Below are positions 35,501 through 46,600 of a stretch of DNA of 64,000 nt, in pieces; positions within the stretch are counted from its first letter, which is position 1; every line of letters starts with the position of its first letter. Source of the DNA: Tamarix chinensis (Eukaryota > Streptophyta > Magnoliopsida > Caryophyllales > Tamaricaceae); assembly GCA_030549775.1 (NCBI GenBank), contig CM060175.1, positions 41,791,415 to 41,855,414 on the forward strand. The letters run 5' to 3'. The position numbers and the translations under genes were made by a program. A model generated the notes under the pieces. It worked only from the letters and a program-made list of their open reading frames with translations. It made no database searches and was not told the origin of the DNA.

Positions 35501-36579
35501 CCACAATCTTAAAGTTATACATTACACCAAAACCTTATTAAATTTTCAAACTTAAAAGCATAAAGAAGTAAGAACACACCACTTGAGGCAAAATATGGAA
35601 GAAGCTCAACTAGAACTGTCCACCTTTTTCCCAGAATCTAAGTCTTCCATACTTAACAATTGAAACAAGAGAGAGTTAGAGACAAGATCAGAAGAGTATG
35701 CAAAAATATATTGTTAAGCCTCAAAGCGTAGAAAGAAAAGAAGGAATATAAGACTTAGAAATTTTGGTGGCTAAAGAAAGGTGTATAGAAGAGTTGATTG
35801 GGGATCATCATAGCCAACCAAATCAAAGGGAAACACTGATGGCTCATTAATTAATTCAAAAGCCTACAATTGACTATTTGAATTTGAGTAAAATAGACAT
35901 ATTTTACCTAGGATATGCTAACCTATTCTCTAGAGCTCAAATGGTGTCTCTATAGAATGCAGGTCTATTAGGCCATAATTTACATTCACGAATGGAGTAA
36001 TGGAAAGTTAGCATGGAAGGAATCTTCCAGTTGCTCATATTCATACCTAAGATCAAAGCATTTGATCTCATAATAGTGAAGAGGAGAGAGGAGGAAGAAA
36101 ACAATGCTAATGTTGTCTCTCCCCCTTGATTGACTCAATTGATCTCCAGTTCAATTCAACACAATTTTTTTTAAAACGAATCATGAAAATTGTTAGGATT
36201 CTCTTAGGGACAAATTGACACGAGTGGTAAGGTTCCATTTCTGTGTAAGAAAATTTTTAGAAAAATAAGCTTGAAAATTATGACTAGATCGACAAACTAG
36301 TCGATGGGTCTAGGTCTACTAGTTGACTATTCTACCACTAGCCATCAATTTCCCCCAAAAGGTCAATTGGTTTAGTCGAAAAAACTAAATTTGTTGAAAC
36401 TACAAGCCAGTCGATTAGATCATGGAACTATTTGATTGGTTTATGTGTAGGACTTAGTAAACTCTATTTTTCAACATGATTTCAAATCAAACTTTGTCCC
36501 AAAATAAATTATAACATTATGCCCAAAATTTGGCAAAAAAATTCTAACTCAACCATATAAAAAAATATGGGGTATTATA
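32508..36579 (-). repeat. 5' LTR of the Tekay element (4,072 bp)
   Basis: Starts TATAACACCCCCAC and ends TATGGGGTATTATA. It aligns along its length with 23399-27385: shared box (CAGTACACTCCATACTGAGTAAG, 33570-33600), GGACATAAGTCC sub-repeats (34120-34270), second box (34430-34450) and AACCAGTCGATTGGTT-type motifs (34840-35120 and 36290-36440). It lacks the 475-bp duplication but has an extra block at about 32917-33548. Its TATA box is not recognisable. Confidence 0.85.
32917..33548 (-). pseudogene. Chimeric insert in the LTR carrying the end of a CRM-like gypsy pol
   Basis: About 630 bp absent from the partner LTR. On the minus strand, 33154-32903 encodes SYGGVSRTFNVGDISPYF and DANLRANLNQQGENDAGEN, then LAFIIMEPIILH. 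This matches the end of integrase and its continuation into the LTR of the element at 37271-44235 (SYGGISRNFNVGDLSPYY...ENLRANSSQ...LAFLMLEPIM). The other part (33160-33548) is ACCATCATC-rich and unidentified. The insert may be a transduced or template-switched fragment. No clear duplication borders it. Confidence 0.7.
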
Positions 36580-36584
36580 AAAAC
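36580..36584 (+). repeat. TSD of minus-strand Tekay element, right copy (AAAAC)
   Basis: Identical to 23394-23398. Confidence 0.85.
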
Positions 36585-36808
36585 TTTTGCAAAACACATA
36601 TAAGTAATAAGTTAAAAAACAAAAGTGTTATGCTCAACATCAACCATATCAAACAATCTAAATCTTGAAGAGTTAACCTTGAAACTAAGCTCTCTAGGCT
36701 TAGATTTATTAACTGTTGTGTTTTGAAACTTCATGGCTCTTTTAAAGTCATTACAATTGAAAATGAGTATGAATGATTGTTTTTTCATCTTTATGAACAT
36801 ATTAGTAA
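36585..36808. other. No feature recognised
   Basis: AT-rich sequence right of the Tekay element. It should be the continuation of whatever lies left of 23394. I see no domain. Confidence 0.4.
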
Positions 36809-37265
36809 TGTTATATCACCCTAAATTTTCTCAATTAAAATTTTTTTGTTTCAATATAGTGTGGGAGTGTTAAAATGAGAATTAGGGAATATTACCACCA
36901 CTTCAAACATAATAGTGATATGATCCTTCACCTAAAACATTTTTTATGTAAGGTAAAACAAAACTAAAGAAGCATATGATATGATAGAACTAGAAAAATA
37001 TTATAATAATAAAGGTGATGATATGATACATTTTACAAGATATCCAAATACAAAGAATTAGAGCTATGAGTTTAAATAGTAAAAATCAACAAAAGGAACA
37101 TCCCAATGTAGTGGGAAAACAATCTATACCTAGTACCTAAACTTTCCTAAACCATAAATATAAAAAAACTATAATAACTCCATATGGAATGGACGCATAG
37201 AGGCCCACATCACCATTCTCTATATATTCTTGCTGAGAGTTATACCCATGAAAGTTATTCTCTAC

Positions 37266-37270
37266 TTATG
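37266..37270 (+). repeat. TSD of CRM-like element, left copy (TTATG)
   Basis: TTATG before the LTR start; same five bases at 44236-44240. Confidence 0.9.
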
Positions 37271-38135
37271 TGATGCAGGAGCATCCAATGAACCTAATGA
37301 TTGTCATGTTCATATTAATCCTCAAGGTAAGGAAGATTTATCTTTCTTAATGTTGGAGCCTATTATGTTAAATATTCTTGATAATTCTTATATGCTTGAT
37401 ATTGAAAAACATTCAAGTTATTCTTGTAGGTATGTCACATATTTGCAAGAAGAAGATGTTCATACACTTTAATGTGTACAAGTATTCAAAGCATGCAAGA
37501 CTATGACATACATGGGATGATACATTACAAGAAGAAGATATAGTGATGATATTCATTATTTGTATTAACTTGTTGTAAACCCTAACCCTAAGTGTATTTT
37601 ATGTAAGTTAGGGTATTGATATAATTTCATGTATGTATCTTAGTCAATTGTATAGATTTGTAATATTAATCCTTGGTATCATTTAACCAATGATATTATG
37701 CTTTGGATTAAGGTTAATATGGGATTAATTCAACCATGATAAATGGGCTGGATTAAGAGGGAATAATCGGCTGGTTTAGGCTAGTTAACCACCGACTATC
37801 TCCTCCCCTATATATACCTCTTTGTGCGCATGAAATTGTATGCAGAATGAATAAGAATTTTTTATCAAACTTTAAGTAAAGTTAGCTAAAGTATATCCTC
37901 CCTTTTAGGTCGACATTGAGCAAGGAAAATCAGGGATTCAACCTTCCTCAATCAATCTTCAAACTCGACACATTTGAAGGCTATCCAAATCTGTCGAACC
38001 TCTCCTACTTGATTAACCAATTTCTTCACCTATACTCTAGCAAATTACTTCGTTTCTTTTGCATTAATTCGTGGGTGATAGTTTCTCACACAATATTCAA
38101 TCCAACCTTCCATTTACTTTGATAAAACCACATCA
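37271..38135 (+). repeat. 5' LTR of CRM-like element
   Basis: TGATGCAGGAGC...CCACATCA, 865 bp. It has a TATA box CTATATATAC at 37808-37817 and an open frame from its first bases to 37472 that is the copy of the pol tail. Two telomere-like CCCTAACCCTAA bases (about 37580) are also in the 3' LTR and are part of the LTR sequence. Confidence 0.93.
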
Positions 38136-38139
38136 TTTT

Positions 38140-38151
38140 TGGTATCAAAGC
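38140..38151 (+). other. Primer-binding site (tRNA-iMet)
   Basis: TGGTATCAAAGC, four bases after the LTR end. One mismatch from TGGTATCAGAGC, the complement of the initiator methionine tRNA 3' end used by most plant gypsy elements. Confidence 0.85.
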
Positions 38152-38983
38152 TTCGATTGTTCGAAGCTAACGCAGGAAACCATCTACAGACCTAAAGAAT
38201 CGCGTGTGTGTTCTTATACCAAGAAATCCATGGCTACTCAACCATTTCTTTGAATTCTTGATTCTTGATGAACTTATTTGATTGTTCTTGAAGTTATTTC
38301 TCGAAGTTCTTGCAATCTTGCAATGATATTCTTGCATTTTCCCCAACATTCCACATAAAATACCGACCAGCACTTCATTCCCAACAGTGCACCAGTTTGT
38401 GTCGTCTATTTGTCACAAGCTTTTGTGCCTCTCCAGCACTTCATTCCTACTGAATTCTACTCTTCATTGGTGCTTGATCAATTTTGAATCAATCCATTTC
38501 AAGTTTCCTTCGTGCATCAAGCAGAGAAAGCAGCAAAGTGTATCGAATTCCTAGACAACTACTCAGTTGCCCGAACAAACCTGGAACTTGCAGGCCCTCT
38601 ATTCGACTTGTTTCTTATCATTTTCTCTCAATAAAACACTCCATCATCTAAATTTGGATCTCCTATACATCTTCTATGAAGACATCAACATGAATCTCCC
38701 ACTGGAAGACAAGCATTTTTTGAAGACACAGAATAATGTTCAATGATTTTATGTGAATGAATTTCACATCTTTTATAGAATAACCTCTCATTTTGTGTGT
38801 GTACCTCCGTGCAGTGGCTATTCTTGGGGCTAAAATATCTCATTTATGCCAAAACAAGGACTGCAAGTAGTGTTTAACATTTTTTAAGAATTAGCAATTG
38901 GTTTGTGCTTTGTTTGGTTGTAGGAAAAACAAATCCAGCACCTACACTTTGTGGAACATATTGTGTGCAACAAGTAAGGTTGT
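38152..38983 (+). other. Leader of the CRM-like element
   Basis: About 830 bp between PBS and gag without a convincing frame. Holds the packaging/dimerisation region in intact elements; no specific motif is recognised. Confidence 0.5.
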
Positions 38984-40189
38984 GTGTCAACCTTCACCAT
39001 GGCTAGTGAAGAGGTGCGTCCCCTGGTAGATTCCATTAAGAGCCTCACCACACACATGGATTCCCAATTACAAACTCAAAACACACTACAACATCAACTC
39101 CAAAGTGTGGAAGCTAAGTTGGCCGACCAAGAGAAGTGTAAACCATGGCAAGTTCGAATGGAAACCACACATGATAGTGTGGAAGGGATAATGAAGCCTA
39201 TGTACCATGCCAAGAGTGGACATGGAAATTTTAATTTGTCTCATCATGAATATGGAGAAGAAGAGATAAATTCTTTTAGCTCAAGCAACCAAAGAAGAGC
39301 ACCTACATTCCATGTAAAAAATGGACACCATGAAGATCAAGGTATTAAACTTGACCTTCTTGAATTATATGGTGATTTGAATGTGGAATCATTTTTTGAA
39401 TGGTTGCATGAGATTGAGGCTATTTCTGAGTTTAGAGAATATGGTGATGATAGAAAGTGCAAATTAGCTACTCTAAAGTTCAAAAAGTTTGCTCAAATTT
39501 GGTATGATAACTTAAAACGAACAAGAGAAAGACAAGAGAAGTATAAAATAAAATCTTGGGAAAAACTTAAAAAGCACTTAAGAAAGAAATTTGTGACTAG
39601 AGAGTATGAGCAAGATATGTATGTTAAAATTACTACTTTAAGGCAAGGTTTATTTAGTGTAGAATAATACACTAGAGAATTTGAAAGACTAGCCCTTATT
39701 TGTGATGTTCATGAAAGAAAGGAACAAAAATATGCTAGATACTTAGGTGGCTTGAATAATTTAATAAGAGAAAAAGTTGATATGTACTCTTATGACTCTC
39801 TTGATTACTTGATAAAATTGGATATGAAAATTTAAAGACAAACTAAATCAACTAAAGCCTATGTTAAGTTTAATGCTTCAACTTCAACTAAACCCTATTA
39901 TAACACCTTTACACCTAAATCAACATTTTCATATGACAAAAGGAATAACAAATATGATAAAGGTAAAAATAAGCTGATTGAAATGGCAAATAAACAATGT
40001 TTCAAATGTAGAGGATATGGACATTTTGCTAGAGATTGTCCTAACCAAATAGCCTTAACCTTACATGAAATAAAAATCATGGAACCATGTAGTGATGATG
40101 ATGAATTAGAAGTTGAATCTCCTAATGAAATATTAACTATGGAAGAAGAAGAAGGAGACCCATGCTTTTTAATTCAAAGAGTTTTATAA
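38984..40189 (+). pseudogene. gag of CRM-like element
   Basis: Capsid/nucleocapsid protein. The likely start is ATG 38999 (MASEEVRPLVDSIKSLT), with an in-frame ATG at 38984. A coiled-coil-like, Gln-rich N-terminus is followed by the capsid words KLDLLELYGDLNVESFFEWLHEIE...CKLATLKFKKFAQIWYDNL (39349-39510) and KKHLRKKFVTREYEQDMYVK. Stops at 39665 and about 39832 break it. The zinc knuckle CFKCRGYGHFARDC (about 40001-40042) is complete (CX2CX4HX4C). An acidic tail ends at a stop at 40187. Confidence 0.88.
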
Positions 40190-40600
40190 ATACAACCTAG
40201 TATTACACCTACTCAAAGAGAAAAGATTTTTAAAACTAAGTGTAAAATAGGTGACATGGTTTGTAGACTCATAATTGATAGTGGTTCATGTACTAATGTT
40301 ACTAGTGAGGCAATGGTTAAGAAACTTGGTTTGGAAACTACTAATCATCCTAAACCCTATTCTTTACAATGGTTAAATAAGGATAAAGGAGCTAAAGTAA
40401 ACAAAAGAGCTTTAGTCACATTTTCTATTAGAGACTATCATGATGAAGTTCTATGTGATGTTTTACCTATGGATGCTTGTGGATTACTTTTGGGTAGACC
40501 ATGGAAATTTGATAGAAAAGCAAATCTTGATGGGGTAACTAATGAATATGTGGTAAAAAAAGGAAAAATAATTATATAGGCTCACACCTTCTTTATATGA
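40190..40600 (+). pseudogene. Aspartic protease of CRM-like element
   Basis: LIIDSGSCTNVTSEAMVKKLGL (about 40265-40330) holds the retropepsin DSG intact, followed by YSLQWLNKDKGAKVNKRALVTF, VLCDVLPMDACGLLLGRPW and KFDRKANLDG. The frame closes at 40577; the next domain is one base out of phase (40605), so a single-base change lies at about 40575-40600. Confidence 0.85.
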
Positions 40601-40604
40601 TCAT

Positions 40605-42110
40605 ATGCCCTTGAGTGATGATAAAAAGAGATTATTTTTACATGAAAAGGCTATGGAGAAATGTATAAAAGAAGAAGTAATTTTCTATACTTTAGTTTAT
40701 AAAGATTATAAACCTAAAAAACAACAAATTGAAAATCCTAATCTAATTAAGTTGCTTGATGAGTATAATGATGTATTTCCTGATGACTTACCTCCTGGAT
40801 TACCACCTAAAAGAGGTATAGAACATGCTATTGATCTTGCTCCTGGTATGCCTATTCCTAATAAACTGGCTTATAGATGTAACCCAGAAGAAGCTAAGGA
40901 ATTACAAAAATAAATACAAGAACTTATGGATAAAAGATTTGTAATAGAAAGTATGAGTCCTTGTAGTGTTCCTGCTTTACTAGTGCCTAAACAGGATGGT
41001 ACTTGGCGTATGTGTATAGATTCTAGGGCTGTGAATAATATTACTATCAAATATAGATTTCCTATGCCTAGATTAGATGATATGCTTGATGAAATTTGTG
41101 GAGCACAAGTATTTTCCAAAATTGATTTGAGAAGTGGATATCATCAATTAAGGATTAGAGATGGAGATGAATGGAAAACTACTTTTAAAACAAAATATGG
41201 TCTCTATGAGTGGATGGTTATACCTTTTGGGTTATGTAATGCACCTAGCTCATTTATGAGACTTATGAATGAAGTTCTCCAACCTTTCCTTGGTGATTTC
41301 ATTGTTGTATATTTGGATGGTATTCTTGTGTATAGCAAAAATAGTTATGATCATCTAGTGCATTTGAAGAAGTTATTTGATAAGCTAAGGAGAGCTAAAC
41401 TATATGGAAAACTTGAGAAATGTGATTTTATTCTTCCAAGTGTAGTTTTCCTAGGCTATATTATTAGTGGAGAAGGTATTAAAGTAGATCCTAATAAGAT
41501 TAGGGCTATAAAAGAATGGAATATCCCAAAAGAATGTTCATGATGTGAGAAGTTTTCATGGATTAGCTAGTTTTTATAGAATATTCATTAAGGATTTTTC
41601 TACTATAGCTACACCTATTACTCAACTCATAAAAAAGGGTGAATTTTATTGGGGACAAGAAGCTACTCAAGCCTTTGAAACCCTAAAAGATAAACTTTGT
41701 CATGCCCCTATTCTATCCTTACCCAACTTTAACCTTATTTTTGAAGTGACTTGTGATGCTAGTGGAGTTGGAGTAGGAGGATTAATTTCCCAAGAAAAGA
41801 AAACTATAGCATTTTTCTCTGAAACGTTGAATGGAGCCAAGCTTAACTATTTGACTTATGACAAGGAATTCTTTGCCATTATACGGAGTCTAGAGACATG
41901 GAGTAATTATCTAAGAAAAAAACCCTTTGTGTTACATTCAGATCATGAAAGTATAAAATACTTACATAGTCAAAAGAAAATAAATCCGAGACATGTAAAA
42001 TGGGTAAATTTCTTACAATCCTTTGTGTTCTATGTCAAACATTTAGATGGTAAAGAAAATGTAGTCGCTGATGCTCTTTCTCGTAGGTCTACATTACTTG
42101 TTATAATGGA
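40605..42110 (+). pseudogene. Reverse transcriptase and RNase H of CRM-like element
   Basis: RT words: [76 protein letters not shown]. The catalytic block is [11 protein letters not shown]: YxDD has become YLDG, so the second metal-binding Asp is lost. A stop at 40911 and a one-base shift at about 41540 interrupt it. RNase H (about 41735-42090) keeps CDASG, DKEFFAI, HSDHES and VADALSRR, so all its acidic residues remain. Confidence 0.92.
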
Positions 42111-43368
42111 TGCAAAAATCTTAGGTTTTGAAATGATTAAAGACTTATATCCAAATGATGAAGATTTTAAGGACATGTTTAGTGCATGTAAAGAAATTGG
42201 ATACCATAGAAATTATGTCATACAAGATGGATTTTTGTTTAGACTAAATACACTTTGTATTCCTAGATCTAGTATTAGAAACTTGCTTATCAAGGAAATA
42301 CATGAAGGTAGCATGGTGGGACATTCTGGTATACATAAAACTATGGAATTATTATAAGAAAATTTCTATTAGCCAAGAATGGTTAAACCTGTAAAAGCCA
42401 TGATAAGTAGATGTTCTACGTGTCAAAAAAGTAAAAGTTACTTTTATAAAGGCTTATACACACCTTTACCCATTCCTGATAAACCATGGGAAGGAGTTAG
42501 TATGGACTTTATCCTAGGGTTACCAAGAACGCAACATGGTAAAGATTCTATTCTTGTGGTAGTAGATAGTTTTTCTAAAATGGCTCATTTTATTCTTTGT
42601 AATAAAACTGATGATGCCACACATGTTGCTGATTTATATTTTAAAGAGATTGTTAAACTTCATGGAATACCTAAAAGCATAGTTTCTGATTGGGATGTCA
42701 AGTTTATGAGTTATTTTTGGAAAACTTTATGGCATATGCTTGGTACTAAATTGTTATTTAGCACTTCACATCATCCCCAAACTGATGGTCCAACTAAGGT
42801 AACTAATAGAACTCTTGGTACATTATTAAGAGGTTTAGTTAATAAAAGTACTAAAGATTGGGATGTTAAGTTAGCTCAAGCCGAGTTTGCTTATAATCGT
42901 AGTCCTTCTAGTACTACTCAAACTAGTCCATTTGAGGTGGTGTGTGGTGTGAATCCTCACATGCCAATTAACATGATTCCATTGAAAAAAGGTGAATTGC
43001 AAAATTACAAAGCTAAAGATATAATACAATTTTTTCAACAACTTTATGAGAAAATCAAAAACAATATTGAAAAAGTCAATGTCAAGTATAAAGCTCAAGC
43101 AAATAAGCATAGAAACTCTTATATGTTTTCTCCTGGTGACTTAGTTTGGTTACATTTGTGTAAAAAAATATTTCCTACTTTACGTAAAAATAAACTAATG
43201 CCAAGAGCCGATGGTCCATTTAAAATACTAAGGAAGTTTGGAGATAATGCTTATGAACTTGAACTTCCAAATTCTTATGGTGGAATTTCAAGAAATTTTA
43301 ATGTTGGTGATTTGTCTCCTTATTATTGTGATGAAAATTTGAGGGCAAATTCTTCTCAACTTAGGTAA
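42110..43368 (+). pseudogene. Integrase of CRM-like element
   Basis: The HHCC zinc-binding end is IHEGSMVGHSG...CSTCQKSKS (42300-42430), broken by stops at 42355 and about 42370. The core has MDFILGLPRT (first Asp), VSDWDVKFMSYFW (second) and HPQTDGPTKVTNRTLGTLL, where the catalytic Glu is Lys. The C-terminal GPY/F-type part reads FSPGDLVWLHL, KLMPRADGPFKILRKFGDNAYELELP and SRNFNVGDLSPYY. TAA at 43366 ends it three bases before the LTR; the same frame stays open beyond. Confidence 0.92.
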
Positions 43369-43572
43369 AATGATGCAGAAGCATCCAATGAACCTAATTA
43401 TTTTCATTTTCATATTAATCCTCAAGGTAAGGAAGATTTAGCTTTCTTAATGTTGGAGCCTATCATGTTAAATATTCTTGATAATTCTTATATGCTTGAT
43501 ATTGAAAAACATTCAAGTTATTCTTGTAGGTATGTCACATATTTGCAAGAAGAAGATGTTCATACACTTTAA
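43369..43572 (+). pseudogene. Continuation of the pol frame into the 3' LTR (67 codons)
   Basis: After the TAA at 43366 the integrase frame stays open for 67 codons, to a stop at 43570-43572, all but the first codon inside the LTR. The peptide includes NDAEASNEPN, EDLAFLMLEPIMLNILDN and SCRYVTYLQEEDVHTL. The 5' LTR copy (to 37472) keeps the same frame with few changes, and the independent fragment at 33154-32903 also runs from integrase into matching residues. Known for CRM elements: the polyprotein end, with a targeting motif, is encoded partly in the LTR. No clear CR-motif residues are visible here. Confidence 0.65.
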
Positions 43573-44235
43573 TGTGTACAAGTATTCAAAGCATGCAAGA
43601 ATATGACATACATGGGATGATACATTACAACAAGAAGATATAGTGATGATATTCATTATTTGTATTAACTTGTTGTAAACCCTAACCCTAAGTGTATTTT
43701 ATGTAAGTTATGGTATTGATATAATTTCATGTATGTATCTTAGTCAATTGTATAGATTTGTAATATTAATCCTTAGTATCATTTAACCAATGATATTATG
43801 CTTTGGATTAAGGTTAATATAGGCTTAATTCAACCATGATAAATGGGCTGGATTAAGAGGGAATAATCGGCTGGTTTAGGCTAGTTAACCACCAACTATC
43901 TCCTCCCCTATATATACCTCTTTATGCGCATGAAATTGTATGCAGAATGAATAATAATTTTTTATCAAACTTTGAGCAAAGTTAGCTAAAGTCTATCCTC
44001 CCTTTTGGGCCGACATTGAGCAAGGAAAATCTAGGATTCAACCTTCCTTAATCAATCTTCAAACTCGACACATTTGAAGGCTATCCAAATCTATGGAACC
44101 TCTCCTACTTGATTAACCAATTTCTTCACCTATACTCCAGCAAATTACTTCGTTTCTTTTGCATTAATTCATGGGTGATAGTTTCTCACACAATATTCGA
44201 TCCAACCTTCCATTTACTTTGATAAAACCACATCA
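43371..44235 (+). repeat. 3' LTR of CRM-like element
   Basis: 865 bp, TGATGCAGAAGC...CCACATCA, TATA box at 43909-43917. The purine-rich stretch before it (TTAGGTAAAA) is a weak polypurine tract. Confidence 0.93.
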
Positions 44236-44240
44236 TTATG
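44236..44240 (+). repeat. TSD of CRM-like element, right copy (TTATG)
   Basis: Identical to 37266-37270. Confidence 0.9.
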
Positions 44241-45299
44241 GGAATAAGCTGTAAGCATAACAAGGTAATAGAAGTATGGTGAAGTAATAAGTAAAATAAA
44301 CCTACTTTCTAACGTGGTAAAGATATATGTTGCTAATAAAGGTCAAACAATAACATTATATATATATAACTTATAGACCTGTAAGCATGGAATAAATTGG
44401 AATAACACAACATAATTCACACAATCCAAAGTAGGATAAACCATAATATTATAACTCCAATATGTAACAACGTAACTTAAATTCTTAAGATACCTAAGTG
44501 GCCACTCCTAACTATCCACAATGAATAAAATTCATGGTAGCAATCAACCAAGTATTTTATAGTGATTACATCAATCACATATAAGGAATCCAAGCCTTCC
44601 AAACTATAATTTAAGGTGAGGACACCAAGCATAATTGTGATATCATATCCACCTAAGTATGAGCATGTAAATTTCCAAATGGCTTGTATATAGATAACTC
44701 ACCCACCTAACTTTGGACTAGTGTTATGATGGTCTACTACATCATTATTTATAGCCCATACAATATGTGTATCTAGAACCCACTAGATTCGGGAAGGTAT
44801 TAAATGAAAAGAGTACAAACCACAAAGGTAACTTAGTAACAATTAGGGAATGTATGTTTTAACATCCTCTTAGGTTGCATTTTTATGTGCTTTTAACAAT
44901 CATACGATTGTAAGGTTTGGCTTCCTAAACATTTTCCCACCTTAAAGGTTTAAGATGCCTAGGTAATGAAAAATAAGAATTTGTAGCCTAAACACCTTAA
45001 CCTAGTGTTGAGTGACAAACTTATGATATTTTTTGCATTCTTAAGGAAAATCTAATTCTTATGGCCTTAAGGTTTCTTGTAGGGTAAAGGTATAAATCAT
45101 GTTGACATAATGAAGTAATAAAATACACCTTCGAGGTATGGCTAAGAACCACAAAAATGAACAAAATACTATCACTATCATGTAGGAGCATTAAAGAATA
45201 ACAGTCACTCTTACAATATACCTTTTATTTTATCTGCCAGTCCTAATAAGACCTTGACATTTTCCTTTTCATATTACCATAATTGACATTGAGTTCCTA

Positions 45300-46600
45300 T
45301 CCTACACTATTGAAATTCAAACTAAGTGATCATTGTTCATTTTTTTATCAATTAGATGATAAAAATTAGAACAATGGACAAAGGCTATTTGAAAAAAGGA
45401 TAAATTGCTAAAGGAAGTATTATCCTACCTATTAGAGGAGGAAGAAGAAGAAGTTGACATTGATCTAAAGTAGGGTGTGCCCTATCCCATCTTCTTTGAT
45501 TCACTTATCCCTTTATTCGTTAGCTCATATATTCTTTATTTATTGAAATGGAGGTTAACATAAGCTACACTTGTTTGTGGTGAAGGGTCGAAGTGATCTC
45601 AATGCTATAATTGAATGAATAGTCTAGAATTGTTCATGTTCTCTAGGTATTTCATTTTGATGTTTTTCATGATTATGCATGTTTAATGCTAACTACATTT
45701 ATCACCGACTCAACTCAATAAGATAAATAGGTGGATCATGCCAAAGCTGTGGTCAAGGTAGACCAAAGATTTATTTAGGCTATAAAATTAAAATGTTAAT
45801 AGTTACTACATGACATTTCTAGGGCCTATTTACTAAGATAGAAACAGCTTGAGATTATGTTTTACCTTGAGTGAACCCTAGTGCAAAGTAGATTGATGAT
45901 ATCTTGTAATACATGGTATATTATAGTCTTTAGAACATTGTAATGTCAAGTGATAGGAGAATCCCCTCCCTAAGATCCTTATTCGTAAGAGTTTCACATC
46001 CTACATTTGTTAAGTTTAATTGTTAGTTGATATTTGTTTCTTGTGAGTGTTATGTAGCTTATCATATTTTCTTAATATTTGCTATAGTAGTAGTAGTTAG
46101 GACTTATGAATACTACATGATTCTTTTACTCTAATCTAACATTGTTGTTACTATTGATATTTATGGTACGATACTCACTCATTTTTTATTACATAGAATG
46201 ATGTCATATAGTGCATGGTATCGTAAATATTTTCATACATTATAAGCATGACTACATTATGGCTAAGTTTTTACACCTTTGCATATGATTGAAAATCATG
46301 GAACATTATATGGATAGGATTTGTATAGTGGTGATGATAGTGTTAGATTTTAATTTTTTTAGTGTTTTTACTACTTTCCTTTATTTACCTTGTGTATTAT
46401 CAAGTGTATATGAGATAACTCTGTATCTAAGGTCCTTTCGTTTGATCCTTAGATTATATGTACCATCATAAGGAGATTAACTTTACAATGACTCAATAAA
46501 TAAAAGGAATTCAAGGGACTATAATATTCCAACAACATGGAAAATTGACCTCAATAACAATGACTCAACAACCTACTACTTGGGAAATCACAACTAAAAC
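45300..46600 (+). repeat. Possible Athila-like 5' LTR end and leader
   Basis: No frame. GATAGGAGAATCCCCTCCCTAAGATCC at about 45955 and the following CCTACATTTGTTAAG resemble the end of Athila-type LTRs and the segment at 4613. It lies just upstream of an Athila-like gag. Borders are not resolved and no PBS was identified. Confidence 0.3.

Larger units (their letters stand above)
23399..36579 (-). mobile_element. Complete Tekay/Del chromovirus (Ty3/gypsy), 13.2 kb
   Basis: Minus-strand element with two long LTRs (23399-27385 and 32508-36579), flanked by a perfect 5-bp duplication AAAAC. Between them, read on the minus strand from right to left, are a repeated PBS region, gag, protease, RT, RNase H, integrase and a chromodomain. 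That order, with a C-terminal chromodomain and long LTRs starting TGTAACACCCC, identifies the Tekay/Del clade. By eye the LTRs agree at only about four bases in five, so the insertion is old. The left LTR gained a tandem duplication and the right LTR a 0.6-kb chimeric insert. All frames are broken. Confidence 0.9.
37271..44235 (+). mobile_element. Complete CRM-like Ty3/gypsy element, 6,965 bp
   Basis: Two 865-bp LTRs (37271-38135 and 43371-44235), a perfect 5-bp duplication TTATG, a PBS and a gag-PR-RT-RNaseH-IN order. By my hand count the LTRs differ at about 28 positions with no indel (about 97% identical), so this is the youngest dated insertion in the window. Assignment to CRM rests on the gag zinc knuckle CFKCRGYGHFARDCPNQ, the protease-region words LQWLN and LLGRPWKFDRK, and a pol frame reaching into the 3' LTR, a feature known for CRM. 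The coding region has at least five stops and two frameshifts. Confidence 0.92.
36809..45300 (-). repeat. Tekay-type LTR (minus), split by the CRM-like element
   Basis: Left part 36809-37270 starts TGTTATATCACCCTAAATTTTC and shows GGGAATATTACCACCACTTC, comparable with GGGGATATTACTGCCACACTC in the solo LTR. CRM-like element 37271-44235 sits between; the sequence resumes at 44241 with GGAATAAGCTGTAAGC, in the place of the shared CTGAGTAAG box. The right part runs to roughly 45300, where Athila-like sequence starts. It is strongly decayed, and the right border is uncertain. Confidence 0.45.

Noticed and set aside
37570..37590. Telomere-like CCCTAACCCTAA
   Set aside because: Only two units, present in both LTRs of the CRM-like element, so part of the LTR.
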